Shown here piece after piece: positions 33,706-46,081 of a stretch of DNA of 64,000 nucleotides (position 1 is its first letter; the number at the start of each line of letters is the position of its first letter). The DNA is from Microvelia longipes. Taxonomy: Eukaryota > Arthropoda > Insecta > Hemiptera > Veliidae. A program made the position numbers and the translations under genes. The DNA lies in the NCBI GenBank assembly GCA_018340805.1, contig JACMZG010001914.1, positions 2,108,058-2,172,057 of the forward strand, given 5' to 3'. The notes under the pieces are model-generated. The model was not told where the DNA came from and made no database searches. It saw only the letters and a list, made by a program, of their open reading frames with translations.

Positions 33706-34085
33706 ATTGTGATTGCAAAAATACATTCGAAACCGGGATGTCACCGGAATTATCCGTTTCAGGCTTTTTTAAGGCCTCCTGAGTGGTTTTGCAAACTTGT
33801 CTGTCAGTTAGTGTGTGTCTGTTGTGTGCTAGTGTATTTAGGCTAGAGAGTTGAAACTATGTACAAAAATCAATCTACCGCTGTAGTTGTGCTATTCGGA
33901 ATATAATTTTTTATGACGTCATTAATTCCCAATGATTTAGCAAACATTTTGAAAAATCATAAAACGCGGAAAAATGATGCGATCAAATTGAAAGTTAGCA
34001 CGCCTGTAGCCATGTATAATACTGATGTAAGTACCAAATTTTGTTTCATTAGTAGCATTAGTTCAATTATTATTTTTTTTTTATT
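33706..34085 (+). repeat. 5S-like dispersed repeat, 5' and middle part
   Basis: Continues the family from TATTGTG through CCGTTTCAGG, GAGAGTTGAAAC, TATGACGTCATTAATTCC and AAAACGCGG to AGCATTAGTTCAAT. It stops before the 5S-like stretch. Confidence 0.75.
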
Positions 34086-34376
34086 TAAAGATTGTTTGTA
34101 TATTTATTTTAACTTTACTAAATGTATTGCATATTTTGTATATTTGTTGTATTTTATTTTATAAAAATGCATTGCATATTTGTACATGGCGTCATATGAC
34201 GAGAATACACTCTATAATCTCCTACCTTACTGTCTATGCATGTTGATATATTAGATTTTTGTACTGAGAAGATCAGTCCATACCTCGGATTACTGTGGAT
34301 CACATATAGTCGTGCGTATTGTTTTTCTTTTTTTAAACGATTTGATTTGGTTTGATATACGCAGCAGATAAGAAGC

Positions 34377-35643
34377 ATGAAACTTTTAATGCTTTTTCTT
34401 TTAACAATGGGTAAGTAGTAAAAAAAATTGAATTAGAAATTAAGAACAAGTTTTGGATTGTAATTGTTTAGAAGAATTAATAAATGTTGACAAATAATTA
34501 TCAGCAAAATATTCAGGTCACAGGCTCATATTAAGCATAAGATGGAAATAAAGCGAATGCATTCAAAACTTATCAGCGGCACTTTGACTCGAACCTAATT
34601 GAGGGTTTTTATGTTCCAAGCCAGTTTAATTTTACTGAGAGCCACCAAAACGACACCCTACTCATATTATCTGATCACAATCTACTTCATTTTTTAGGTT
34701 TATTAGGGATTTAGGTCCCTTCATTTATTAGGGATTTTAGGTTTATTCCGTGGCTTTTTTTCACAGGGAGCAGTCCATGGAAATTTTTCTTCTTACCAAT
34801 TACATTTGTATATTCTGACTTATGGTAATGACTCTCAAACCAACATTTTATCTGCGCGTAGCACTGTGCTTGTATTATTCTGTGATATGTGCTGGAAATA
34901 TAACCATATGGATACAGTACTAGAGAGCTCATACCCTACTTATCTAAATTCATTGAGAAACTTGTAACATATTTTAGGGCTCTCGAGGATTCTGTGTAAC
35001 ATTAAAACCTTCTGTAAGAGTGAGTTAGGGTTATAATCACTAGATATCGGGATTTAGCACATTAAACTCTAAGGCCCGTATTCAAAGACATTTTCCTTAC
35101 CTAAACCTAACATTTTCCTTAAGGGCTCCATAAGCCTTTCTTAAGGAGATCTAACATTTTCCTTACCTAAACTGTAAACCTAACATGTTCCTTAAGGGCT
35201 CCTTAAGGAAAATGTTAGGTTTAGGTAAGAAATATGTTAGGAAAATGTCTTTGAATACGAGCCTAGGTTTAAAATAATTGAATATTATATACTTTTTAAA
35301 AACACCTGCAATGGATAATATCGGTGACATCATGGTATCGTATTTTTTGTAACACAATACTTTTCCTATATACTTACGTTATAAATGAGGAAAAATAAAC
35401 ATTAATATAGAAAAACACTCGTAAACTAAAATCCACAAGGATAAACCCAAACGATTTCTTCAGCAAAATTGTATAAAGTCGTTTGTTGTCTTATTACAGG
35501 CTTGTTAACAGTAATAGACGGGCAGGGATGTTTCATAGCCTGTATAGATTCCTTCAAACCTGTCTGTGGTTCCAGACAAAACCAATTCAGAACATTCAGG
35601 AACGACTGCTATCTTAGGAAGCATAATGCTTGCCATAGAACTA
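34377..35643 (+). CDS. Secreted Kazal-type protease inhibitor, two exons seen
   Basis: Exon 1 (34377-34410) encodes MKLLMLFLLTM plus the first base of Gly and ends at the donor G|GTAAGT. Exon 2 (35500-35643) follows a pyrimidine-rich acceptor (TTATTACAG) in matching phase 1, continuing with LLTVIDGQG. Together they give a hydrophobic signal peptide. A Kazal domain follows: CFIACIDSFKPVCG, TFRNDCYLRKHNAC. Five of the six Kazal cysteines are present in the expected spacing. The sixth must lie in a third exon after the donor at 35644 (phase 1), which I could not locate; an errantivirus begins 470 bp downstream. Kazal domains inhibit serine proteases outside the cell. Confidence 0.75.
34411..35072. 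other. Kazal gene intron 1, left part
   Basis: Noncoding. A 74-codon minus-strand frame at 34711-34932 has no recognised domain and is not called. Confidence 0.5.
35073..35263. mobile_element. Harbinger-like MITE in Kazal intron
   Basis: A 191-bp element with inverted ends GGCCCGTATTCAAAGACATT and AATGTCTTTGAATACGAGCC. Subterminal inverted ACCTAAACCTAACATTTTCC and TCCTTAAGG words recur in the element at 29508-30690. It is flanked by TAA/TAG, compatible with a short TA-type duplication. No coding capacity. Confidence 0.7.
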
Positions 35644-36112
35644 GTAAGTATAATAGAGGTATGTTTCTTATCTACAATTACATGTACATTTTTTCGATAA
35701 AAGTGCCTTTTGGCGAGGGGATGACTGGGAGGGGGTAGAGTAAAACACTGAATCATATTAAAATGATGTTTCCGTAAAAAAATGATCTATTTACTTTCTC
35801 TTAACTTAAGACTTTTCCCAACGCTAGAGGAGGTGTTTTCCCAACACGTGAGGAAAGATGGAGTTAGTACAATTAATAGAAGAAAGAAGAAAAGAGAAAT
35901 GATTTTATTGAGTAATAAGCATAAAAAATATACAAAGTATAAATGCAGTGAAGCCTACTCCAGGATCCTTTTTGGATCGTTAGGAGGAGGGTTACTTAAA
36001 TAATAGATGGATTTTTAAATTTTTTTTTGTTCATTGCATATATGTATACACACACATACACACACATATATATACATACACATACTTACATATATATAAA
36101 TAAATATATATA
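35644..36112. other. Kazal gene intron 2 remnant before the errantivirus
   Basis: A 73-codon frame at 35782-36003 shows no cysteine pattern that would complete the Kazal domain. Ends in an (AC)n/(AT)n-rich stretch into which the errantivirus inserted. Confidence 0.4.
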
Positions 36113-36327
36113 AGTTAAGTTGTAAAAACTTAATTACTAATCAATTGCTGACACTAGCAATTAGGACAGGTATAAAAGACAGGGAGACACCGCCCCGCAT
36201 CAGTCTATGTTATACGCGCGCTCCTTCGATTGATTTGAAGTAAAATTGTTTATTGTATCTTATAATTTTATGTTAACGAAATATATTGTTTTTTAAAAAC
36301 TTAATTCTTAAATACTATAATTTATCT
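36113..36327 (+). repeat. Errantivirus 5' LTR
   Basis: Begins AGTTAAGTTGTAAAAAC and ends ATAATTTATCT, with inverted AG...CT termini. It matches 43360-43575 nearly exactly. Confidence 0.9.
36171..36205 (+). promoter_or_regulatory. LTR promoter: TATA box and initiator
   Basis: TATAAAAG at 36171 is followed 29 bp later by TCAGTC at 36200-36205, the arthropod initiator consensus at standard spacing. The 3' LTR has the same pair starting at 43418. Confidence 0.8.
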
Positions 36328-36341
36328 GGCGCAGTCGGCAG
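36327..36341 (+). promoter_or_regulatory. Primer binding site, tRNA-Ser type
   Basis: TGGCGCAGTCGG abuts the 5' LTR and is complementary to the 3' end of tRNA-Ser, as in 17.6/297-type errantiviruses. Confidence 0.75.
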
Positions 36342-36910
36342 TCCGGTTAGCGGTACCTTCAATAAATCCGTTTTGTGTCTACAATTAACTAACTGGAACC
36401 TAAAATCACTCTCTTATAATTTGGATAATTTCTGGAATTAGAAGACGATGTTTATGTTCACAGTCACACTTCTGTAAGTACATAACCACTCAGTTTTTTC
36501 AAAAACGATCAACATTATCGTTATTTTCAATTTGGTGAAAGGAATAGTAATACTATATTTTCCTAACTTTTAATACTTTTCCATTTTACATAATTTCTTA
36601 AATAATTTTTTTAATTTAATTTTTTTACAAAAAAAATATAAATATTACATATTATCAATTAAAGATAATTTATTAATAACAAACATATACAAATACGAAT
36701 ACCCCAATTCTTATTTTACATAATTTCTTAAATAATTTTTCTTAATTATATTATTTTTTACAAAAAAATATAAATATTACAATTATCAATTAAAGATAAT
36801 TATTAATAACAAACATATACAAATACGAATACCCATTCTTATTTATTTAATTTTATATATAATTTTATATTTCTTTTCTTTATAATAATTTTTTTTCTAA
36901 ACGAAACATT

Positions 36911-37910
36911 ATGTCAGTTCTCAAGAAAGAATATTTAGACATGATCCCTGAGTTCAGTGGTGAAGCTCATCTTTTACCTCGATTCTTAGAGATAGGAGAA
37001 AAATTAGTAACTAAATTTTTTAATACAGACAACATAGAGGATTTTCAAAATGAATTTCTTATGTATGGAATTCTCTCTAAAATTAAGGGCCCCGCAGCTG
37101 AAGTAGTCAGCACTTCTCGAGTTACAACTTGGGAAGAACTTAAAGCAGCCTTGCTAAACAGTTACAGTGACCGACGAGACGGATATACACTGGCAATTGA
37201 AATGTCTTGTATGAGACAATATCCAAATGAGTCCCCATTTGATTTCTTTAATAGATTACAAAAAGTACTAAACCTACAAATACCCTATTGGATACATCAC
37301 TGTACAACTAAAGAATACACAGAGGCACTTTGCGAATATACACGCCACCTAGCGTTACGCGTATTTCTCAAAGGACTTAGAGAACCATTAGGCAGCCTTA
37401 TGCGTACTAAAAACCCTGCGGACTTAAATACTGCTCTTAACATACTCACTAATGATTTTCAATTCCAAATTGACTCACAAATACGCCAACCTCGACCACC
37501 ACTTACTTATAACAAAAATCAACAAAAGACATATACACAACAGAAACCTCCACAACAAGACTTAATAACACGAAACAAACAATATCAACCTCCTAGTCCT
37601 AATCAATATACTTATGCGCGACCATCCACTCCACTTTAACACATAAAACAAATTCACAAAATTATACTCCACACCAATGTCAACTCAAACGACTTATACT
37701 AGACCTAGAGTAAATAATATGAAACATAGTGATCAAAAATTTAACATGGAAGACTTACAGACAGCATTAGATAGTGTAAATACTAACCACACTGACGTCA
37801 ATCTCACTAACCATAACGACACAGAACTGGAACCCCAGTCACATAATTATGATACTGACGAGCTTACAGATTCTTTTCTAGAGAATCCAGCCTCGGACAC
37901 TTTGAATTAA
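36911..37910 (+). CDS. Errantivirus Gag (broken)
   Basis: The frame 36911-37639 (242 codons) is a retroviral-type capsid protein of the gypsy group, with a helical N-terminal domain (MSVLKKEYLDMIPEFSG) and a Gln/Pro-rich C-terminal part. It has no zinc knuckle, which is usual for this group. A frame change follows. The C-terminal acidic part (37677-37910) is in another frame and ends in TAATG, overlapping the start of pol. Start taken at the first ATG. Confidence 0.8.
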
Positions 37911-40900
37911 TGAGTCTTCACAACAACAAAAGCATGCTACCATACATAATAACTAAAGACAGAAATCTTAAATTCCTAATCGACACGGGCAGTTCGAAAT
38001 CATACATTAATCCCACAGTAGCCCACAAACTATTCCACACTTCTATAAAAACCGACCCTTGTCACATAGTATCTGCACACGGCAGTTCTATACAAAAATA
38101 CAGTACATTAATACCAGGTCCCTAGTTTTATCAACCTCCAGATACAGAATTAAAATTTCATTTATTTAACTTTCACACCTATTTTGATGGACTATTAGGA
38201 CTTGACAACTTACGACAATTAAAAGCACAAATAAATCTAATAGATAATCATCTCTCAACAATGAGTGGAAATATTCCTATAAATATAGAAACACACAAAC
38301 TACAACTAACATCAACACCCACACAACAACAACCGAACGACAACCTGTTGATCCAAAACAAACATTAATTAGACATAATAATCATGATAACAAAATACGA
38401 ACAAATCCGAATATTACTATACCTCCTCAAACTGAACAAATTATTCAAATAAAAGTAAATAATATTAAAGATGGACAAGCTATAATACCTACCGTGAGAC
38501 TTGAATCACTAGAAATACCCGAGGTGTTGTAAACGTTTTAGACCACGTGACCCATTGCGTCATAGAAACCAAACAGATCAACCTCAACTACTACCTCATC
38601 TCAAACCTTTTTCTTTAACACCTTTTCTTCACTATAACGAAATCGAACCAAACACACATTTTTTTGATAGTAATAAAATTAAATTCGATATATCTAAAAT
38701 AAGAACAGACCATATGAACCCCGAAGAAAAAATTAAAATAGAAAATTTAGTCGAAGAATTTTCTAGTATCTTTCATGTAGGCGACCAACCATTAACTTTT
38801 ACTAACAAAATAAAACATACAATTAGAACAACAGATGACATTCCTGTTTACACTAAAACATACAGATACCCCAATGTGCATAAGAAAAAGTACAGACTCA
38901 AATCGAAGATATGCTTCGACAAGGAATCATCAGACCTTCACGTTCTCCATGGAACTCACCTTTGTGGATAGTTCCTAAGAAACTAGACGCCTCTGGCAAA
39001 CAGAAGTGGAGAATTGTTTTGGACTATCGAAAGCTTAACCTCAAAAGTATCGATGACCGATTTCCAATTCCAAACATAACTGACTTACTTGACAAACTGG
39101 GAAAATGTCAAATTTTTCCACCCTTGACTTGGCTTCAGGATTCCACCAAATAGTACTAGACGAAGAGAGCATACCGAAAACAGCTTTTAGTACGGAGACA
39201 GGACATTACGAATTCGTTAGAATGCCCTTTGGCCTCCGAAACAGTCCTAGGACGTTTCAAAGAGTCATGAATGATATTCTACGCGGAATCCCGTGCGCTG
39301 TGTACTTAGACGACATAATTGTTTACAGTACCAGTCTAGACGAACATATGACTAGACTAAGACAAGTATTCGAACGACTAAGACAAGCAAACTTTAAAAT
39401 ACAACTAGATAAAACTGAATTCCTAAAAAAAGAAGTAGCCTATTTAGGACATATTGTCTCACCCGACGGAGTAAAACCGAATCCAAACAAAATTCAATGT
39501 ATTCTAGATTATCCCCTCCCCACTACACAAAAAGACATCAAAGGTTTCATAGGTTTGCTATCATACTATAGAAAATTTATCAAAGATCTGGCACTTATTA
39601 CAAAACCTATGACTAAATTTTTAAAGAAAAACGCACGTATCAACCCTAATGACCCTGAATATCTTAATAGTTTTTACACCTGTAAAAACCTCCTCATAAA
39701 TGAGCCCATTTTACAGTACCCCGATTTTTCCAAACCTTTTAATTTGACCACTGATGCATCTAACGTAGCATTAGGTGCTGTGCTCAGTCAAATAAAAGAT
39801 GGGTCCGATCTACCAGTAGCATATGCTAGTAGAACTTTAAATAAATCCGAAACTAATCTGTCAACAATCGTAGGGGAACCCCTAGCTATTGTTTGGGCCG
39901 TACGATATTTCGACCATATCTCTACGGACAAAAATTCAAAATTTACTCAGATCACAAACCACTACAGTGGCTGTTCAACCTTAAAGAGCCAAACTCCAAA
40001 CTTATCCGATGGAGGCTCAAATTAGAAGAGTACGACTATGAAATTATATACAAAAAAGGGTCACAAAATGTAAACGCGGACGCTCTCTCTCGAGTTGAAA
40101 TCAACGTAACCGAAGAAGATGACGAATTTCTTAAAAATTTAGTACAATCGAACTTACAACCTACTACAGACCCCCTCTTAGCACCTTCGACGTCACACAC
40201 ACCCTATGTGTGATAACGAGTCACTTTTAGTACACATTGACAACTTTCCTGACGAAATAGACAGTGACGATGACCAAACAGTACATTCCAATGCAGACGG
40301 CAATACTCTAGTTAACATTCCAATCTTGGACGTTCCAGTTAACCACGGAACTACTCAAATTTTTGTATCTTTAGTCAATCATAGCCCAGCAGCAGTTCAA
40401 ATACTTAAATTATTCGAAAATAAAACCAGAATACTCGTACAACTATCAAAAAATAACTTTGAACAAGATCTAGTAAACTTTATAAGAACTTACACCGTAC
40501 CAAAAACGAGGTATTGTTTATACTTCGAAGACGACGTATACGAACGTTTCTGTGCAGTAATAATGGAAAATTTTAACCACACTCAATTAAACCTAGTAAA
40601 ATACACAAAAAAACTAATAGACGTTACCAATAAAGACAGTATACTCGAAATAATCGAAAACTACCATCAAGGAAAAACAAATCACAGAGGTATAGAGGAA
40701 ACAGAAAACAAAATAAAACGTGTATATTATTGGCCGAACCAGAAAAAATCAATACAAACATTTATTAACAATTGCGACATATGTCAAGTTTCAAAGTATG
40801 ACAGACACCCTTTAAGACTAGAATATAATCACACTCCCACCGCCTCACCCTTTCGAAATCTTACACATTGACAGTATAACATTAGACAAACAAAAATTTT

Positions 40901-41610
40901 ATCTATAGTTGATTCTTTTTCAAAAATATGCACAAGTATATAAATTATCAGCTGCTCAAGGAATAGAAGTTGTAAACAACTTAATAAAATACTTCACTCA
41001 TCACAACATACCCAAACAAATTATAGCTGACAATGGCCTAGAAATAAGTAATAGCCTTGTCAAAGAACTACTTGAACTCCACAAGGTCAAGTTACATTTC
41101 ATTAGCTCACAACATCCGGAGTCTAACGGAATAGCAGAACGCTTCCACTCTACTTTAATTGAACATATCAGACTTTTAAACAATAGAGACGAATTTAAAA
41201 AAGAACCTATCGAATTAAAAGTACAATATGCACTCCTTGCATATAATAATACGCTACACTCTGTAACTAAACTGACTCCGTTCGAAATAATATCCGGCCA
41301 CATTGACCATAACTCAACATTAGACGTTGACTTAGAAAAACAGCTGACTAATGACTATATAATCAAGCACAGGGACAAAACTAGACTACTGTATGCACAA
41401 ATAAATGAGGTCATTAACACTACAAAACATAAAGTAATAACCAAAGCCAATGAAACAAGAGAACAACTTCCGCCAATACCAAACCAAGTGTTTGTAGCTA
41501 ATAAACAGAAACAGCAAAAGACTAATAATAAATATAAACCAGAAAACAATAACAACGGTAAACGCAACAACGAAAACTGCAACAATACACCCCCAACATT
41601 ACAACACTAG
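37910..41610 (+). pseudogene. Errantivirus Pol with several frame breaks
   Basis: Protease is at 37910-38125 with LIDTGSS. A linker at 38126-38550 is broken. Reverse transcriptase is split over 38555-39900, with [20 protein letters not shown] and the active site YLDDII at 39304-39321. RNase H follows ([12 protein letters not shown]). The integrase zinc region is in 40206-40871 (HQGKTNH, NNCDICQ). The integrase core in 40909-41610 has ADNG and HPESNGIAE. Breaks lie near 38115, 38900, 39110, 39950 and 40865, each between neighbouring frames. All catalytic motifs are still readable, so the breaks are few-base indels in otherwise conserved sequence. Confidence 0.85.
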
Positions 41611-41689
41611 ACAAAATATTCACTTATCTAACATTAAACGACCACGGAAAGAAACTTATGATTTCAACAATGTTACAGATCAGCCATCT

Positions 41690-43350
41690 CAATCAACTAT
41701 GGGACAGAGTTCAAAGACTTAACATACAATCTAGGAATCCTTCCTATAAAACTAGGAAAAGCAAGACTTCAAACATCTCACCACACTCTAGTTCACTACT
41801 ACAGACTCGATACTTTACAATTTCAACTGACTCATCTAAATAAACAATATGCAAAAGTTATGGACAACGCTGAACACTTACATACAAACTTAACTGAAAT
41901 ACAAAATTATTTCAAGATAATTAACTACACAAAATCTTACTTAATGATAAAATTACTAATTTAGGATTAGCGTCCTCACATAGGGTTAAAAGAGGACTTA
42001 TTAATGGGTTAGGTAGTATAGTCAAACTAATTTCGGTTAATTTAGACTCTAACGATGGGGAAAGATATGATAAAATATTAAACCATTTACAAACAAACGA
42101 ACAAAATATAGAAAATCAAATAGCTAATCAATATTCAGTTAACAACGAGTTAATAACAGAATTTAACAATACAATTAGAGATATCCAATACAACACTTTA
42201 GAAATTAAGTCAAAATTACTTCAATTAGGTAAAAGAGTTATAAAAGAAGCCAACTATTTAGAAAATATTAAATACAAAAGAACTCTTAAACCAAATTCAA
42301 ATTATCTACAATCAGATACTTAATGTATTACAAGATATAGAAAACTCTTTAACATTTTGCAAAATAAAAACACTTCATCCCAGTATAATTACTTCACAAG
42401 ACCTGTATAAAGAATTAATAAAAATAGAAAAACACCACTTAATCGGAGAGTTACCATTTAGTGTAACATACGATAATATTTTAGATTTTGAATCCTTGAT
42501 AAAAGTAAACTGTAGAGTAAATAAGAATCAAATTACTTTCCTATTAGATATACCACTCAATTCAAAAATAGAATATGACCTATATAAATTATTATCAATC
42601 CCTACAAAGTATAAGGATAAATATGTCACTATTATTCCTGAATCCAAATTTCTTCTAAGATCAGATAACGATATGATCGAACCATTAAATGGTTTATGTA
42701 CAAAGCAGAGTGTGTACCAGTGTCCACAAGAATTATTATCATCTTACGAAGCACAATGTGAAAAGAATATAATCCTTAAAGAAAACTCTAACTCTTGCAA
42801 ATACACGAAGGTTAACATTGTACAAAATGATATACAATATATCACAGAGATTAATCAATACTTAGCCATATTTATTGACTCTGAAGAATTACAGATTAAG
42901 AGTAATAACCACATTGAAACCAAACCACTTCAAGGTATATATTTAATTCAGGATAATAACAATCAGATCTATTACAAGAAAACAAGACTGTTGTATAAAA
43001 CAAAGTCTTATGGACACCCTCACATCTTGCCAGAAATTAAGTTACAACTAAAAAGTTCACAGGAGCCAAACTTTACAATAGATCTAAAAACCTTAAAATT
43101 AAAGGACTTCAACATGATAACAACGTTTCCTATAAACAAAGAGCATTATCTATTTGAGAATCACATTCCCATTATTTCAACAGGACTTCTTTATATTATA
43201 TTCTTTATAACATTCATCATTCTCTACATCTACAGAAGAGAACTTTTCACCTTTTTTAAATTGGTCAACTCATCTGAAGAACAGATTGAAGAAACACCAA
43301 CACCACAACCTTCCACAAGGATCATCCTTCCAGGAAAAGCTCCTTTCTAA
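41690..43350 (+). pseudogene. Errantivirus envelope region with frame breaks
   Basis: The region matches the class of insect errantivirus Env: a basic furin-type site RVKRG at about 41991-42005 followed by a glycine-containing hydrophobic segment, a helical ectodomain, and one C-terminal transmembrane segment at about 43186-43236 (FFITFIILYIY core). The last 284 codons (42496-43350) are open. Upstream parts lie in other frames with breaks near 41760, 41945 and 42320. Env would normally be made from a spliced RNA. As it stands no continuous Env can be read. Confidence 0.75.
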
Positions 43351-43359
43351 GGATGGAGG
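43349..43359 (+). promoter_or_regulatory. Errantivirus polypurine tract
   Basis: AAGGATGGAGG directly precedes the 3' LTR. Confidence 0.8.
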
Positions 43360-43715
<356 letters not shown>

Positions 43716-44232
43716 TATATTCATGACCTTCTATCCTAGTTCTAGTTTCCCCCGTACCCAAATTTACATATTTATTTTTTTATACTCTTAAAAGCATTTA
43801 ATTAATATGTTTATTTTTTCCACAAATTTAATTTTTATTGGATCGCGATATTAGCCGCCATTTTAAAAATAATGTTTTTGTCATCCTATGGAGACCTGGT
43901 CATAGAGACCAAAAGTAAAGATGTCGTAATTTTACGATTGAAGAACACAAATCATTAATTTTATTACCTTTATCTTAAAGTATTTATAGTAGCTAATACG
44001 GCTAGATTCAAGGAAAAAAGTAACGCTAATTTTTCACTCCTAAAATATGACATCCTAAGCAAATTCATTCTACAGTCGATACTCTAAAGTTTTGAGTGAA
44101 CATCTTTTTACACTTTGACACTTATTCCCGCCAAAATAGGGCTCTTAGACAAAACATATCAAGGGGGCAAAATGTTTTCAATTCATATCTAGAACTCAAT
44201 AGTCAAATAAAAGTATTTCATCAATTCACTTT
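43716..44232. other. Noncoding DNA
   Basis: No exon completing the Kazal domain was found here. Confidence 0.4.
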
Positions 44233-45215
44233 TTACTTTTCCTCATTTGTACCGTAGGTATGTAGGAAGAGTATTGTGATTGCAAAAATATCCGAAACAA
44301 AGATGTTACCGGAATTATCCGTTTCCGGTGATTTTAAGACCTCCTGATAGGTTTTCACAAAGTTGTCTGTCTGTTTCTGTTTGTGTTGGTGTGTGTGTGT
44401 GCGTGTGTGTATCTATCTGTTATCATCGTAGCTCCGAGTGTATTTTGCTAGAGTTGAAACTTTGTACTAAAATCAGTCTACTGCTGTAGTTGCGCTATTC
44501 AGAAAATATTTTTGTATGACGTCATTAACCCGCATTAATCACTTAGCAAAAATTTCGAAAAGTAAATCGCGGAAATATCATGCGATCAACTTGAGATTCA
44601 GCACGCATGTAGCCATGTACAAGACTAATTAATATATGTGCCAAATTTCTTCTCATTATTAGAACGGCGGTTCACCCTTAGGTTTGAACAATAATAAAAA
44701 CTTGGTCCGCGTCCACAACACTACTAATGATTATATTTAATATAAAGTAAACATGTCAGTTTTTTTATTATTTTTCAAATCTAAAAGGTGAACCGCCATA
44801 TTAGTATTAATTCAATTTTTATCAAATGACTTGTGTACGTTTTTTGAAAAATGTAAAAAATCGGAAAATAATCCAATTCAATTGAAATTCAGTACATATG
44901 TATTTCTTTATGTTATAAATAAGTAAACCATGTTCCGTTTTAATGCGACAAGTATATCCATGAGTTTTGTTGCATCATAAAGGTTAAGCAACATTGAGCT
45001 AGGTCAGTGCTGTATGGGTGACCGCTGAGAATAAAACGGATGTATTTAATATTTGAGGGCGAGCGAAGTGAGTTCAAAGACGTGTTTCAGTATAAATTTA
45101 ATGACTTGTATATTCTGAGGACGAGCAAAGTGAGTCAGAAGTAGGGAGAGTGAGCGTAGCAAAGCCGATGTGATGAGGAAAAGTTCCGAGGTCTCTGGTA
45201 TCCGAGGTTTTCGCA
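44233..45215 (+). repeat. 5S-like dispersed repeat, full copy with nested MITE
   Basis: A complete copy: head CCTCATTTGTACCGTAGG, TATGACGTCATTAACC, a 5S-like stretch (44980-45040: GGTTAAGCAACATTGAGC, then GTATGGGTGACCGCTGAGAA), two GACGAGC words and a tail ending near TCTGGTATCCGAGG. Interrupted by the MITE at 44663-44799. Confidence 0.85.
44663..44799. mobile_element. Foldback MITE inside 5S-like repeat
   Basis: Inverted ends of ~40 bp (GGCGGTTCACCC... and ...AGGTGAACCGCC) split the family sequence TCATTATCAGCATTAG. ATTAG flanks both sides, a possible short target duplication. Confidence 0.75.
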
Positions 45216-46081
45216 AAGTTCGACGTTGCATTGGACATTCGAAGTTTACTACACCACCTAAATGAAGATCCATTTACTCAAAAAGTTATCCTACGTTTTA
45301 CTACTTTGGGGGGGGGGGAGTGACTTTTGGTTGACCCAATATATAAGTATAATGTATTGATTGTTTCAGATTTCAAGCAGGAGCACGAAGGTCCCTGTAA
45401 TGGTCTATGAAACGAAACAAAGACAAGTCTAATCACAAGAATAAATATGTTTAATAAAAAATATTTATTATTTAATTATTTTTTCATGAAAACAAATTAT
45501 TATACTTTTAAGATATAAATGTAACTTTTTTACCATGTTGAAAGAAAAGGGTGTCACATTTTTTCATCACATATTTATTCTTTATAGCAATGCTTCACCC
45601 TCCCTTCTAGTTAGAAGATGATGAATTAAAAATAATTTCCTAAATCATTTATTAGAATATTTCGTACAAGATAAACGCTTATTGGCTTCTTCTTGGAGTT
45701 CTAATTAATAAATGAAATTAATGAGCAACAGTTTGTCTATAACAAAGGGTAGCACAATACTTCAGAAGTGGTAACGACTGCCAAGCCATGCTGAAAATGG
45801 TGGTTCCACAATAGCCAACTCAGCCAACACCAGGACATCGGTAGAATCGAATTTTAGAAAGGAAAAGATTTTTAACAGAAATTAAAAAAGAAGGAAAGTT
45901 TAAAGTTGTTTTAGACAAGCCTTAGTATATAATCAGATTTTATTTTAATTTAGAAATTTTTGTACTTTTCTATACTTAATTTTATTATGTAATTTTATTA
46001 TGGAAATTTCAAAATTTCCACTCTTATTCTATCTATTCCATTCCTTAAGGAAAAGTTCTTCTTCAAGTTCTAATTATTATT
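45216..46081. other. Noncoding DNA
   Basis: No recognised exon. A G9 run lies at 45309. The missing 3' exon of the MyoD-type gene should lie in or before this region on the minus strand but was not identified. Confidence 0.4.

Noticed and set aside
35782..36003. Third exon of the Kazal gene
   Set aside because: No cysteine at the place of the sixth Kazal cysteine in the phase needed, and no good acceptor in the right phase.
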